From contig JAUXMY010000023.1 in assembly GCA_030683005.1 (NCBI GenBank), forward strand, positions 62,001 to 126,000: a stretch of 64,000 bases of DNA. The letters are read 5' to 3'. The number at the start of each line of letters is the position of its first letter. Position 1 is the stretch's first letter. The notes beneath the pieces are model-generated. The model saw only the letters and a list, made by a program, of their open reading frames with translations, ran no database searches and had not been told where the DNA came from. The DNA is from Caulobacter sp. (GTDB lineage: Bacteria; Pseudomonadota; Alphaproteobacteria; Caulobacterales; Caulobacteraceae). Made by a program: the position numbers and the translations under genes. Shown piece after piece: positions 1 through 9,471 of this stretch.

Positions 1-209
1 CCCACTTCGCCGACCAGCCGGATGGCCTGCCGGCCGCCGGCCTTTATGACCGGGTGCTGGAGGAGGTTGAACGGCCCCTGATCCAGCTGACCCTGTCGGC
101 GACGCGCGGCAACCAGGTGCGAGCGGCGGAAATCCTGGGCCTCAACCGGAATACACTGCGCAAGAAGATCCAGGACCTGGGCGTGGAGATGGTGCGCGGA
201 AAGCGCTGA
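1..209 (+). CDS. ntrC: NtrC C-terminal end (partial)
   Basis: This is the last ~68 codons of an NtrC-family nitrogen response regulator whose start lies left of the window. The frame reads from base 3 to the TGA at 207-209. What remains is the Fis-type DNA-binding helix-turn-helix: a segment with RAAEILGLNRNTLRKKI, the conserved C-terminal HTH of sigma54 activators. ntrY starts 57 bases later on the same strand, which is the usual ntrBC-ntrYX order in alphaproteobacteria. The AAA+ and receiver domains are not visible, so the identity rests on the HTH and the neighbours. Confidence 0.88.
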   Translation, partial: HFADQPDGLPAAGLYDRVLEEVERPLIQLTLSATRGNQVRAAEILGLNRNTLRKKIQDLGVEMVRGKR

Positions 210-266
210 CACTGTTCAGCCACATCCCTGTTGCAGTCAGGACGCAGTTCGACCTAGGCTAATGCA

Positions 267-2492
267 ATGGTTCCAACCGCGTCACAGGACGGTAGTTTCG
301 TCGACGCGCCGCTGCCCGCCTGGCGGCGTGTCGTCGAGTCGCGCTACCTGCTCGGCGGCGGCTACGTCGTCGCGGTCATCCTGACGATCACCGGCGCGCT
401 GCTCGCCTCCCGCCCGCCGGAAGTCGGCCCGATCAGCGCCGGCGTCCAGGTGATGCTGGCCCTTCTGGGCTTCAATCTGGTCCTGATCCTGGTCCTCGCA
501 AGTCTCGTGGCGATGCGGGTGCTGCGGCTCCTGCGCAGCCGTCACGCGGACGCCGGCGCGCGGCTGCAGCTTCGCTTCATGGCTATCTTCGGTCTGGCCA
601 CCGTCGCCCCGGCCATCGTCGTGGCGTTGTTCTTCGGTGGTGTTGTGATCTCCGGCGTCGATTACTGGTTCAGCCAGAAAGTCCGGACCATCGTCGAAAA
701 CTCCGCCGGGGTGGCGCGAACCTACGTCAAGGAACGGACCGACGATCTGGGTCAGAACGTCACCACGGTCGGCCAGGAGCTCAACCGCGCCCGGGACGCG
801 CTGGACTCCTCGCCCGTCGCCTACAGCCAGTACCTGGGTCAGTTGTCCGCCGGGGTCTTCACGGCTGCCTATGTCATCGACCGGGAGGGCCGGATCATGG
901 CCCGCGCCGAGGGGCGGGGAGCGCCGGCCTTCCTCGCGCCGCCGGCCACCAGCTTTGATTCGGCCGACGAAGGGGTGACCTCGGCGGAAACCTTTCCGGC
1001 GACGGACTTGCTGCGTGGGCTTCACCGGCTGAGCGCCTACGAGGACGCCTACCTCTATGTGATCACCGCAGCCAGTCCGGGCATCCTGGGCCAGTTGCGT
1101 GACGCCGAGGCGCAGTTGATCACCTACCGTGAGGCCGACGATAACAAGCGGCTGCTGCAGGCCGCCTTCGCCCTGACCTACGTCGAGACCGTGCTGCTGC
1201 TGCTGGTCGGCGCGGCCTGGCTAGCCATCCCGGTCGGCAATTCGATCGCCGCGCCGGTCGCACGGCTGATCCAGGCAGCCGGCCGAATCGCCCAGGGCGA
1301 TCTCGGCGCCCGGGTCGATACGGCGCGACAGCCTGAAGAGATGGCCATGTTGTCGAGAGCTTTCAACAATATGACGAATGATCTTCAGGTTCAGCAAGTC
1401 GCCCTTAAGACCGCCAGCCTGGATGCTGAAACCCGTCGGACCTTTATCGAGACCGTGCTGTCGGGCGTCAGCGCCGGGGTCATCGGCCTCGATGGCGCCG
1501 GGGCGGTGTCGGCCAGCAACCGCCAGGCGGCCGTGCTGCTGGGCGTCGAACCCGGCGCCATGGCAGGACTGCCGCTTGAGGCCCTGGCTCCCGAACTGGT
1601 CGCCGTCGCTGGACGGGCCGTAGAGATCCGCGGTGAGGTCGAGGAAGAGGTCGACGTCGTCCGGGGCGCCGAGACCCGCCGGCTCCGCGTGCGAGCCAGC
1701 GGCGCGGCCGCCGACGGCGTGGTGCTTACTTTCGACGACATCACCCGCCTGATCACCGCCCAGCGCAACGCCGCCTGGAAGGACGTCGCCCGACGTATCG
1801 CCCACGAGATCAAGAACCCGCTGACCCCGATCCAGCTGTCGGCCGAGCGCATCCGGCGCAAATATCGCAAGGAGATCACCAGCGACCTGGAGACCTTCGA
1901 CCGCTGCACCGACACCATAATCCGCCAGGTCGGCGACATCGGCCGTATGGTCGATGAGTTCTCCGCCTTCGCCCGCATGCCGACGCCGCGCTTCGCCGAG
2001 ACCGACCCGGCCGAGATGCTGCGCCAGGCGGTGTTCGCCCAGCGTGTGGCCAGTCCGGAGCTCGTGGTCGATATGGAGGACCCGCCGCAGGGCCAGGTGT
2101 TGACCTGCGACGAGCGGATGGTCGGCCAGGCGCTGGCCAATATCCTCAAGAACGCCGCCGAAGCCGTCTCCGGGCGCAATCTGGCGGCGGGCGAGGGGCG
2201 CATCCATGCGGCCCTGCGCCTTGAGGGCGAGACGCTGTCCTTCGTCGTCGAGGACAACGGCGTGGGCCTCCCGTCGCGGGATCGCGACCGGCTCACCGAA
2301 CCCTATGTGACCACCCGCGAGAAGGGCACCGGCCTTGGCCTCGCGATCGTGAAGCGGATCTGCGAGGATCACGGCGGCGAACTGGCGTTGGGGGACGCCC
2401 AGTCACTGTCGGGGGCTCGCGTCACACTGATTTTTCCAACCGCGCGTAGGACGGCCGCGCCTGAAATGAAGGAGGCGGCTCATGGCGGCTGA
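267..2492 (+). CDS. ntrY: Sensor histidine kinase NtrY
   Basis: A 741-aa membrane histidine kinase, partner of NtrX. Hydrophobic segments lie at about residues 32-48, 60-88, 104-128 and 298-322; the stretch between the third and fourth is a probable periplasmic sensor. A HAMP linker follows (~325-378), then a PAS-like domain (~390-500). The H-box IAHEIKNPLTP has the phospho-acceptor at His513. An N-box, the glycine motifs DNGVGLP and GTGLGLAIVKRI complete the ATPase domain. Its 3' end overlaps ntrX by 11 bases, which indicates translational coupling. In relatives NtrYX responds to nitrogen and redox or envelope signals; the signal here cannot be read from sequence. Confidence 0.95.
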   Translation: MVPTASQDGSFVDAPLPAWRRVVESRYLLGGGYVVAVILTITGALLASRPPEVGPISAGVQVMLALLGFNLVLILVLASLVAMRVLRLLRSRHADAGARLQLRFMAIFGLATVAPAIVVALFFGGVVISGVDYWFSQKVRTIVENSAGVARTYVKERTDDLGQNVTTVGQELNRARDALDSSPVAYSQYLGQLSAGVFTAAYVIDREGRIMARAEGRGAPAFLAPPATSFDSADEGVTSAETFPATDLLRGLHRLSAYEDAYLYVITAASPGILGQLRDAEAQLITYREADDNKRLLQAAFALTYVETVLLLLVGAAWLAIPVGNSIAAPVARLIQAAGRIAQGDLGARVDTARQPEEMAMLSRAFNNMTNDLQVQQVALKTASLDAETRRTFIETVLSGVSAGVIGLDGAGAVSASNRQAAVLLGVEPGAMAGLPLEALAPELVAVAGRAVEIRGEVEEEVDVVRGAETRRLRVRASGAAADGVVLTFDDITRLITAQRNAAWKDVARRIAHEIKNPLTPIQLSAERIRRKYRKEITSDLETFDRCTDTIIRQVGDIGRMVDEFSAFARMPTPRFAETDPAEMLRQAVFAQRVASPELVVDMEDPPQGQVLTCDERMVGQALANILKNAAEAVSGRNLAAGEGRIHAALRLEGETLSFVVEDNGVGLPSRDRDRLTEPYVTTREKGTGLGLAIVKRICEDHGGELALGDAQSLSGARVTLIFPTARRTAAPEMKEAAHGG

Positions 2493-3873
2493 CGTTCTGG
2501 TCGTCGATGACGAGGCGGACATCCGCGAACTGGTATCCGGTATCCTCTCGGATGAGGGCTACGCGGTGCGAACCGCCGCCGACTCCGAACAGGCTCTGGC
2601 GGCGATCAGGGCGCGCAAGCCCACGCTCATCGTGCTCGACATCTGGATGCACGGCGGAGGCATGGACGGCCTGGAGCTGCTGGATCTGGTCAAGACCCTC
2701 GACGCCGACCTGCCGATCATCATGATCAGCGGCCACGGTAACATCGAGACGGCGGTCAACGCCATCAAGCGCGGCGCCTACGAGTTCCTCGAGAAGCCGT
2801 TCAAGTCCGACCGGCTGCTGATGGTGGTCGAACGGGCCATCGAGCAGGCCAGCCTCAAGCGCGAGAACCGCCGCCTGCGCACCCAGACCCTGACGCCCGA
2901 CGGGCTGATCGGACGGTCGGCGGCGGCCCAGCAGCTGCGCCAGCTGGTCGCCAAGGTGGCGCCGGCCAACAGCCGCGTTCTGATCGCCGGTCCCGCCGGC
3001 TCCGGTAAGGAACTGGTCGCCCGGCTGATCCACGGCTCCAGCCCGCGGGCCAAGGGCGAGTTCGTGGCCATCAGCGCCGCCGGCATGGCCCCCGAGCGCA
3101 TGGACTTGGAACTGTTCGGCGCCGAAGGGGAGGGTGGCCGGCCCAGCCGCATCGGCGTGTTCGAGCGCGCCCACGGCGGCACTCTCTACCTCGACGAGGT
3201 GGCGGACATGCCGCGCGAGACCCAGAGTCGCATCCTGCGGGTGCTGGTCGAGCAACGCTTCCGGCGCGTGGACGGCGACAGCGACGTCCAGGTCGACGTG
3301 CGGGTCATCTCGTCCAGCAGCCGTGACCTGCGCGAGGAGATCGCCGCGGGCCGGTTCCGCGAGGACCTGTTCCACCGCCTCAACGTCGTGCCGATCCGGG
3401 TGCCCGGCCTGGCCGAGCGTCGTGACGACCTGCCCGAGCTGATCACCTATTTCATCGACCGCATCGCCGAGGCCACCGGCCTGCCACGCCGGCGACTGGC
3501 CGAGGACGCCCTGGCGACTCTGCAGGTCCATGAATGGCCGGGCAACGTCCGGCAGCTGCGCAACAACGTCGAGCGGATGATGATCCTGGCCTCCGGCGAT
3601 CCGAACGAGCCGATCACGGCAGCCATGCTGCCCTCCGAGGCCCCGCCGGACTCGCAGGGCAGCGCCATCGGGACCGAGAGGATCATCGCCCTGCCGCTGC
3701 GCGAGGCCCGGGAGCTGTTCGAGCGTGAGTATCTGAATGCCCAGATCCTGCGCTTTGGCGGAAACATCTCCCGCACCGCCGCCTTCATCGGTATGGAGCG
3801 GTCGGCGCTGCACCGGAAGCTGAAGTCCCTCGGCCTGACGGGTACGCGTATCATCGAGGACGTGGAGGACTGA
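2482..3873 (+). CDS. ntrX: Response regulator NtrX
   Basis: A 463-aa NtrC-family regulator. The receiver domain (residues 1-~120) has Asp53 in VLDIW as the phosphorylation site. A AAA+ domain follows, with Walker A GPAGSGKE near residue 170 and Walker [14 protein letters not shown]. The C-terminus is a Fis-type HTH ([19 protein letters not shown]). The GAFTGA loop used to contact sigma54 is absent; that place reads [17 protein letters not shown]. This is typical of alphaproteobacterial NtrX and suggests it does not act as a classical sigma54 activator. The ATG at 2482 is preceded by GGAGG inside the ntrY end. Confidence 0.95.
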   Translation: MAADVLVVDDEADIRELVSGILSDEGYAVRTAADSEQALAAIRARKPTLIVLDIWMHGGGMDGLELLDLVKTLDADLPIIMISGHGNIETAVNAIKRGAYEFLEKPFKSDRLLMVVERAIEQASLKRENRRLRTQTLTPDGLIGRSAAAQQLRQLVAKVAPANSRVLIAGPAGSGKELVARLIHGSSPRAKGEFVAISAAGMAPERMDLELFGAEGEGGRPSRIGVFERAHGGTLYLDEVADMPRETQSRILRVLVEQRFRRVDGDSDVQVDVRVISSSSRDLREEIAAGRFREDLFHRLNVVPIRVPGLAERRDDLPELITYFIDRIAEATGLPRRRLAEDALATLQVHEWPGNVRQLRNNVERMMILASGDPNEPITAAMLPSEAPPDSQGSAIGTERIIALPLREARELFEREYLNAQILRFGGNISRTAAFIGMERSALHRKLKSLGLTGTRIIEDVED

Positions 3874-4736
3874 TGTCGCGCTGGGCTTACGTCAACGGTC
3901 GCTTTGTCCGGCACGGCGACGCGGCGGTTCACATCGAGGATCGCGGCTACCAGTTGGCCGACGGCGTCTACGAAGTCTGGGCGGTGATGGGCGGCAAGCT
4001 TGTCGACAGCCTTGGCCACTTCGAGCGGCTCGAGCGCAGCCTCGACGAATTGCGCATCGCCCGGCCGATGGGCCGCAAGGCGCTGGAGCTGGTGCTGCGC
4101 GAGGCGGTGCGCCGCAACCGGGTCCGCTATGGCCTCGTCTATCTGCAGGTCACGCGCGGCGTCGCGCGCCGCGACCACGCCTTCCCCGACCCACAGCCGC
4201 TGCCGGCCATGGTGGTCACCGCCAAGACCCTCGACCGCAAGGCGGCGGAGGCGCGAGCGGCCAAGGGCGTCGGCGTCATCACCCTGCCCGAGAACCGTTG
4301 GGGTCGCTGCGACATCAAGACGGTGGGCCTGCTGCCCAACGCCATGGCGAAGCAGGCGGCCAAGGAGCAGGGCTGCGCCGAGGCCTGGTTCGTCGACCCC
4401 GACGGCCTCGTCACCGAGGGGGCCTCGTCGAATGCCTGGATCGTCGACGCCGACGGGGTTCTGCGCACACGCGACACCACCGCCAACATCCTGCGCGGCG
4501 TGACCCGCAAGAGCGTCATCGCGCTGCTGGGCGAGCAGAACATCCGCTTCGAGGAACGCGCCTTCACGCCCCAGGAAGCCAAACAGGCTCGCGAGGCGTT
4601 CATCACCGGGGCCGGCGCGCTGGTGCTGCCGGTTGTGACGGTGGACGGCAAGGTGATCGGCGACGGTGTTCCGGGCCCGGTGGCGACGCGGTTGCGGGCG
4701 CTCTACATAGAAGCCGCCCAAGCTTCGGTCATCTGA
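3873..4736 (+). CDS. dat: Class IV aminotransferase (D-amino acid transaminase-like)
   Basis: A 287-aa fold-type IV PLP enzyme, the expected length for D-amino-acid transaminases. Features seen are the N-terminal YVNGRF and EDRGYQ(L)ADGVYE block, the Lys of [12 protein letters not shown] as Schiff-base candidate, and [10 protein letters not shown], a PLP-phosphate-binding signature. It probably exchanges amino groups between D-alanine or D-glutamate and 2-oxo acids, feeding peptidoglycan precursors. Branched-chain or aminodeoxychorismate lyase members share the fold, so substrate is inferred. Its ATG overlaps the ntrX TGA by one base, which places it in the ntrYX operon. Confidence 0.85.
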   Translation: MSRWAYVNGRFVRHGDAAVHIEDRGYQLADGVYEVWAVMGGKLVDSLGHFERLERSLDELRIARPMGRKALELVLREAVRRNRVRYGLVYLQVTRGVARRDHAFPDPQPLPAMVVTAKTLDRKAAEARAAKGVGVITLPENRWGRCDIKTVGLLPNAMAKQAAKEQGCAEAWFVDPDGLVTEGASSNAWIVDADGVLRTRDTTANILRGVTRKSVIALLGEQNIRFEERAFTPQEAKQAREAFITGAGALVLPVVTVDGKVIGDGVPGPVATRLRALYIEAAQASVI

Positions 4737-4785
4737 CGCTTGGCGGGCCGTTCGCGGTTGCGGACGCCGCCGATAAGCGCCAAGC
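4737..4785. terminator. Hairpin between the aminotransferase and hfq
   Basis: Complementary arms CGCTTGGCG (4737-4745) and GCGCCAAGC (4777-4785) lie directly after the aminotransferase stop and before hfq. There is no T-run, so this may be a weak terminator or processing structure rather than an intrinsic terminator. Confidence 0.35.
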
Positions 4786-4849
4786 ATTACGGGCTTGCGT
4801 GTGTGGAGGGCCTACTGCCTTCCGGCCAAGAACAAGAAGGGGAATCCCC

Positions 4850-5095
4850 ATGACCGACAAGAAACAGAACCTGCAGGACACCTTCCTCAACAGCGTGCGG
4901 AAATCCAAGACCCCACTGACCATCTTCCTCGTGAACGGTGTGAAGCTGCAGGGTGTGGTGAGCTGGTTCGACAACTTTTGTGTCCTTCTGCGCCGCGACG
5001 GCCAGTCCCAGCTGGTGTACAAGCACGCTATCTCGACAATCATGCCCGCCCAGCCGGTCCAGCTGTACGAGCCCGGTCCCGAACAAGACGATTGA
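4850..5095 (+). CDS. hfq: RNA chaperone Hfq
   Basis: An 81-aa Sm-like protein that forms hexameric rings and pairs small RNAs with mRNAs. The proximal-face QDTFLN, the Sm1 segment [20 protein letters not shown] and the Sm2 motif YKHAISTI are all present. The start ATG at 4850 follows AAGAAGGGG at good spacing; a longer open frame upstream is not coding. The C-terminal tail after Sm2 is short and acidic (GPEQDD). The stop overlaps the start of hflX, the classic hfq-hflX pair. Confidence 0.98.
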   Translation: MTDKKQNLQDTFLNSVRKSKTPLTIFLVNGVKLQGVVSWFDNFCVLLRRDGQSQLVYKHAISTIMPAQPVQLYEPGPEQDD

Positions 5096-6405
5096 CCCAA
5101 CTCATTGACCACGGCGTCCCGATCCAGAAGGCGCTGGTCCTACACCCCGTAAGGCCTGCACAGGCCCTGTCGCGAAATCCCCAGGCCCGGCTTGAGGAGG
5201 CGGTGGGGCTGTCCCTGGCGCTCGACCTTGAGGTGGTCGAGGCCCGGGTCGTGCCGCTGCGCGAGCGATCGCCCGCCACCCTGTTCGGCAAGGGCAAGGT
5301 CGAGGAACTGCGCCTGCTCTGCGAGGTCGAGTTGATCGACGTCGTGGTCGTCGATGACGCGCTTTCGCCCGTCCAGCAGCGCAATCTGGAGAAGGCTTGG
5401 GACGTCAAGGTCGTCGACCGCAGCGGCGTGATCCTGGAGATCTTCGGCCGCCGCGCGCGCACCAAGGAAGGCGTGCTGCAGGTCGAGCTGGCCCGGCTGG
5501 AGTACGAAAAGTCCCGGCTGGTCCGCACCTGGACCCACCTTGAGCGCCAGCGCGGCGGCACCGGCAGCACCGGCGGCCCTGGCGAAACCCAGATCGAGCT
5601 CGACCGTCGCCAGATCGCCGACCGCATCATTCTGATGAAGCGGCAGCTGAAGGAGGTGCGGCGCACCCGCACGCTGCACCGCTCGGCCCGCAAGAAGGCG
5701 CCGTACCCGACCATCGCGCTGGTCGGCTACACCAACGCCGGCAAGTCGACGCTGTTCAACCGCCTGACCGAGGCTGACGTGGTGGCCGAGGACATGCTGT
5801 TCGCCACGCTGGACCCGACCCTGCGGACCGTGAAGCTGCCCGGCGGACGGCCGGCCATCCTGTCCGACACGGTGGGCTTCATCTCCGACCTGCCGCACGA
5901 GCTCGTCGAGGCCTTCCGCGCCACCCTGGAGGAGGTGCAGGAGGCCGATGTGGTCCTGCATGTCCGCGACATCGCCAATGTCGACACCGACGCCCAGAAG
6001 CGTGACGTCGAGACGGTGCTGAAGGAGTTGGGGGTCACCCTCGACGAGGGACGCCGGATCATCGAGGTCTGGAACAAGGCCGACCTGCTGGAGGAGGACG
6101 ACCGCATCGACGCCGAGGGCGCGGCGCGGCGCGGCGACGCCGCGTTGGTGTCGGCCGTCACCGGCGAGGGCTGTGAGGCGCTGTTGCAGAGGCTGGCGGT
6201 GCTGGTCGACGTGACCCCCGAGATCGACGTGGTCCTGAGCCAGTCGGACGGCGAGGCCCTGGCCTGGCTCTACCGGCACGGCCGCGTCGTCGGCCGCCAC
6301 GACGGCGAGACGGACCTGCACCTTCGCGTCCGGCTCGACGGTCAGGCGCTGGGCCGGTTCGAGCGGCTGTTCCCGACCGCGCAGGTCGCCGAGGCCGAGG
6401 CGTGA
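5092..6405 (+). CDS. hflX: GTPase HflX (TTG start)
   Basis: A 437-aa ribosome-associated GTPase that splits stalled or heat-damaged 70S ribosomes in studied homologs. The N-terminal HflX domain carries [14 protein letters not shown] and the glycine-rich [11 protein letters not shown](T)Q linker. The G domain has G1 GYTNAGKST at about residue 212, DTVGFI (G3) and NKAD (G4). There is no ATG upstream of the first conserved block; the likely start is the TTG at 5092, which overlaps the hfq TGA by three bases and implies coupled translation. The stop overlaps the next gene (GTGA). Confidence 0.93.
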   Translation: MTQLIDHGVPIQKALVLHPVRPAQALSRNPQARLEEAVGLSLALDLEVVEARVVPLRERSPATLFGKGKVEELRLLCEVELIDVVVVDDALSPVQQRNLEKAWDVKVVDRSGVILEIFGRRARTKEGVLQVELARLEYEKSRLVRTWTHLERQRGGTGSTGGPGETQIELDRRQIADRIILMKRQLKEVRRTRTLHRSARKKAPYPTIALVGYTNAGKSTLFNRLTEADVVAEDMLFATLDPTLRTVKLPGGRPAILSDTVGFISDLPHELVEAFRATLEEVQEADVVLHVRDIANVDTDAQKRDVETVLKELGVTLDEGRRIIEVWNKADLLEEDDRIDAEGAARRGDAALVSAVTGEGCEALLQRLAVLVDVTPEIDVVLSQSDGEALAWLYRHGRVVGRHDGETDLHLRVRLDGQALGRFERLFPTAQVAEAEA

Positions 6406-7298
6406 AACGCGCGGTCATTGCCGCTATCCTCGCCGTGATGACCGCCTGCGCCCCGCCAACCGAAGCCTTCGCCGCCGATACGATCAGCTTCAGCGACCTG
6501 CTGGCCCGGCCGCGGACGGCCGCCGACGCGAAAATCGCCTATGGACCCGGCGCGCAGCAGTTCGGCGAGCTGTGGCTGCCGAAGGGGCAGGGGCCATTCC
6601 CGGTGGTCGTTCTGATTCATGGCGGTTGCTGGCAGGCTGATCTGCCGGGCACGGAGCTGATGGACTATCTGGCCGCCGATCTGCGTGATCGCGGCTATGC
6701 CGTCTGGAACCTCGAGTACCGCCGCATCGGCCATTCTGGCGGCGCCTGGCCGGGGACCTTTGGGGACATCGCGACAGGGCTGGACCACCTGCGGGCCATC
6801 GCTGTAACGCGCGTGCTCGATCTGTCGCGCGTTGTACTGGTTGGCCACTCGGCGGGAGGGCATCTGGCGACGTGGGCGGCGGCGCGCTCCGGACTGCCCG
6901 CCGGCAGCGCGCTCTTGGTGGCCGATCCGCTCCCGGTGAGCGGCGTTGTCAGCCTGGCCGGGATCAACGACCTGGAAGCATTCCGCGCGACCGGTCCCGA
7001 CCGCTGCGGCGGCCCCCAGACCATTGATGACCTGGTCTCGGTGGCGACCCGCGCCGGGCAGGACGTCTATGCCGACACCTCGCCGGCGCGGCTGCCGGCG
7101 CCGGCAGCGCCGGTCGTGGTCATCTCCGGCGAACTGGACCCCATCGTTCCGCCAGCCTTCGGCCCGCCGTTCGCGGCCCGCTGGTCAGCGACCGAACTGA
7201 CCATCAAGGATGCTGGCCACTTCGAGCTGATCGACCCGACCAGCCCGGCGTGGCGGGAGGTGATCCTGCCGCTGATCGAGGGGATGCTGCCTCGCTGA
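6402..7298 (+). CDS. Secreted alpha/beta hydrolase (esterase-like)
   Basis: A 298-aa serine hydrolase with an N-terminal signal peptide ([19 protein letters not shown]; the TAC within it could be a lipobox). The oxyanion-hole motif LIHGGCW and nucleophile elbow GHSAGG are clear, and a late SGELDPIVP Asp and DAGHFELI His complete a triad. It resembles the BD-FAE/kynurenine-formamidase-like hydrolases. The substrate is unknown. The GTG start overlaps the hflX stop by four bases, so it may be a passenger of the hfq-hflX transcript. Confidence 0.8.
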   Translation: MKRAVIAAILAVMTACAPPTEAFAADTISFSDLLARPRTAADAKIAYGPGAQQFGELWLPKGQGPFPVVVLIHGGCWQADLPGTELMDYLAADLRDRGYAVWNLEYRRIGHSGGAWPGTFGDIATGLDHLRAIAVTRVLDLSRVVLVGHSAGGHLATWAAARSGLPAGSALLVADPLPVSGVVSLAGINDLEAFRATGPDRCGGPQTIDDLVSVATRAGQDVYADTSPARLPAPAAPVVVISGELDPIVPPAFGPPFAARWSATELTIKDAGHFELIDPTSPAWREVILPLIEGMLPR

Positions 7299-7310
7299 CC
7301 CCCTCACACC

Positions 7311-7435
7311 GTCATGGCCCGACTTGTTCGGGCCACCCATGAACACGGGCGGGCAGGGTAAATGTAAAGCGGAACGGCCGAGCGTTTGCAGGCTGGCCAT
7401 CACGCATGGGTGGCCCGAACAAGTCGGGCCATGAC
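7311..7435. repeat. Long perfect inverted repeat, copy 1
   Basis: Two 29-base arms (7311-7339 and 7407-7435) are exact reverse complements, separated by 67 bases. The arm begins GTCATGGCCCGACTT and ends GGGCCACCCA. A second element with the same arms lies at 42072-42194. It sits between two convergent genes. It looks like a paired REP or a small non-autonomous mobile repeat. Confidence 0.85.
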
Positions 7436-7455
7436 GGAGAGCGGGCTGCCCGTCT

Positions 7456-7483
7456 GGGGACACGGACTGAAGTGCATGTCCCC
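7456..7483. repeat. GGGGACA/TGTCCCC hairpin, copy A
   Basis: A palindrome opens with GGGGACA (7456-7462) and closes with TGTCCCC (7477-7483), just downstream of the repeat pair and seven bases before the stop codon of the minus-strand hydrolase. Related palindromes occur at 34076-34103 and 42839-42879. Confidence 0.7.
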
Positions 7484-7489
7484 GACCCG

Positions 7490-8620
7490 TTACGCCGCCA
7501 GCGCGCCCCACATCGCCATGGCCAGGCTGAAGGCGCGCATGTCGCCGGTGGTCGTGCCGGCCATGCGGTTCATCGCGTAGGCGAAGGTGGTGTGGGCGTC
7601 CATGTCGATGATGACCAGCGAGCCGCCGTATCCGCCCCAGTAGATGGTGTTGGGATTGGGCAGAGGCACCATGCCGCCGGCCAGGCCAAAGCCCATGCCG
7701 TAGCGGACCGGAATGCCCAGCACGAGGTCCTTGCCCTCGATCTGCAGCTCCAGCGCCTTGCGGCAGCCGGCTTCGGACAGGAAGCGCCTGCCCTTGGCCA
7801 CGCCGCCGTTGGCGAGGATCGACTGGACCAGAGCCACCGACCGGGCGTTGCCCGTTCCACCGGCCGCCGGGATCTCCGCGCCGCGCCATTCCCGGGTGCG
7901 AGTCGCCGAAACATCGATGGGCGGATTGTTGATCTTGTAGGTCCCCGAACCTTCGCCGATCGAGGCGTCGGCCGGCGGCGGCGGGATCAACTCGGCGACT
8001 CGGTGATCTTCCGAGGCGGGCAGGCCGATGTGGAAGTCCGCGCCCAGCGGCCCGGCGATCTCCTCGCGGAACACCGTGCCCAGCGACTTGCCGGTGATGC
8101 GGCGGATGACCTCGCCGACCAGGAACCCCTGGCTCATGGCGTGGTAGCCGGGGGCGCTGCCGGGTTCCCAGAACGGCGCCTGGGCCGCCAGCAGGGACGT
8201 GGCCCTCTCCCAGTCGTAGAGCATCTCGCCGGTCGCCGGCAGCGCCCAGCCGGACACCCCGGCCGAGTGGCTCATCAGCTGGCTGACCTTGATGTCCTGT
8301 TTGCCGTTGGCGGCGAACTCCGGCCAGTACTTCGCGACCGGCGCGTCGAAATCCAGCTCGCCGCGGTCGGCGACCATCAGCGCTGTCAGGGCGGTCATGG
8401 TCTTGGTGGTCGAGTAGACGTTGACGATGGTGTCTTCCACCCACGGCTGCGTGCCGGCCGCGTCGGCGAAGCCGCCCCAGAGATCGACGACCGTCTCGCC
8501 CTCCAGCGTGGCGCAGAACGAGGCGCCGAGGTCGGCGCCGCTGGCCAGGTTGTCCTCGAAGACCTTGCGGACCTCGGCGTAGCGGTCGTGCGTGAATCCC
8601 TGAACCGAGCCGTCGGCCAT
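7490..8620 (-). CDS. Serine hydrolase, class C beta-lactamase/EstB family
   Basis: A 376-aa protein of the beta-lactamase-related esterase family. The SxxK catalytic motif is visible as YSTTKTMTAL near residue 70, followed by LMSHSAGVSGW and a C-terminal segment with WGGYGGS in the position of the KTG-like box. There is no signal peptide, which argues for a cytoplasmic esterase or hydrolase rather than an antibiotic-degrading enzyme. The ATG at 8620 precedes the conserved block. It stands alone, convergent with the preceding gene. Confidence 0.85.
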   Translation of the reverse strand: MADGSVQGFTHDRYAEVRKVFEDNLASGADLGASFCATLEGETVVDLWGGFADAAGTQPWVEDTIVNVYSTTKTMTALTALMVADRGELDFDAPVAKYWPEFAANGKQDIKVSQLMSHSAGVSGWALPATGEMLYDWERATSLLAAQAPFWEPGSAPGYHAMSQGFLVGEVIRRITGKSLGTVFREEIAGPLGADFHIGLPASEDHRVAELIPPPPADASIGEGSGTYKINNPPIDVSATRTREWRGAEIPAAGGTGNARSVALVQSILANGGVAKGRRFLSEAGCRKALELQIEGKDLVLGIPVRYGMGFGLAGGMVPLPNPNTIYWGGYGGSLVIIDMDAHTTFAYAMNRMAGTTTGDMRAFSLAMAMWGALAA

Positions 8621-8678
8621 GGTCGTATCCCCCAGTTTTTTTGTCAGCCTAGCAGCAGGGAAACGGGCAGGTCACTGG

Positions 8679-9470
8679 TTACCCAGCGGAACGCTCCGCA
8701 GCTTTCGCCGCGTCCCACAGGGCGTCCATTTCGGCCAGGTCGGACTGCTCCGGCGTTTTCCCCCGCTCCGCAAGCGCCGCCTCGATGAAGCCGAAGCGGC
8801 GGACGAACTTGGCGTTGGTGGTGCGCAGGGCGTCCTCGGGCTCGATGTCCAGCTCTCGCGCCAGGTTGGCAAGGACGAACAGCACGTCGCCCAGCTCGCC
8901 CCGCATCTTGTCCCGGTCTCCCGACTCGATCTCGACCCTCAGTTCCCCGACTTCCTCGTCGAGCTTGTCGAGGACTTCCTTCACGCTGGGCCAGACGAAG
9001 CCGACGCGGGCGGCGCGCTTGTTCAGCTTCACCGCCCGGGTCAGGGCGGGCAGGCCGACGGGCACGTCGTCCAGGATGCCGGTCCGGGCCTTCCCGGCGC
9101 GTTCCTGCTGCTTGATCACCTCCCAGGCGACGGTCTGCTCGCCGCTGGTGCGCACCTGCGCGTCGCCGAACACATGCGGGTGGCGGCGGACCATCTTGTC
9201 GTTGATGGCGTCGGCGACGTCGGCCAGGTCGAAGGCGCCCTGCTCCTCCGCCATCCGGGCATGAAAGACGACCTGCAGGAGGAGGTCGCCCAGCTCCTCC
9301 TTCAGGTCCTTCAGGTCATTGCGCTCGATGGCGTCGGCGACCTCATAGGCCTCCTCGACCGTGTAGGGCGCGATGGTCGCGAAGGTCTGTTCCAGGTCCC
9401 AGGCGCAGCCGGTGACCGGGTCGCGCAGCCTGGCCATGATCTCGACCAGCCGCTGGAGGGAGTCCTGCAC
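8679..9470 (-). CDS. mazG: Nucleoside triphosphate pyrophosphohydrolase MazG
   Basis: All-alpha NTP pyrophosphatase that hydrolyses (d)NTPs to monophosphates. Two tandem MazG domains are seen: WDLEQTFATIAPYTVEEAYE with EELGDLLLQVVFHA, then KLDEEVGELRVE with GELGDVLFVLANLA. The GTG at 9470 gives 263 aa and starts one base past the upstream gene's stop; its ribosome site is weak. An in-frame TTG at 9506, inside the transporter gene, has a better GAGGA element but adds a Ser/Pro-rich leader not expected in the family. Translation is probably coupled to the transporter. Confidence 0.92.
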   Translation of the reverse strand: MQDSLQRLVEIMARLRDPVTGCAWDLEQTFATIAPYTVEEAYEVADAIERNDLKDLKEELGDLLLQVVFHARMAEEQGAFDLADVADAINDKMVRRHPHVFGDAQVRTSGEQTVAWEVIKQQERAGKARTGILDDVPVGLPALTRAVKLNKRAARVGFVWPSVKEVLDKLDEEVGELRVEIESGDRDKMRGELGDVLFVLANLARELDIEPEDALRTTNAKFVRRFGFIEAALAERGKTPEQSDLAEMDALWDAAKAAERSAG

Positions 9471-9471
9471 G

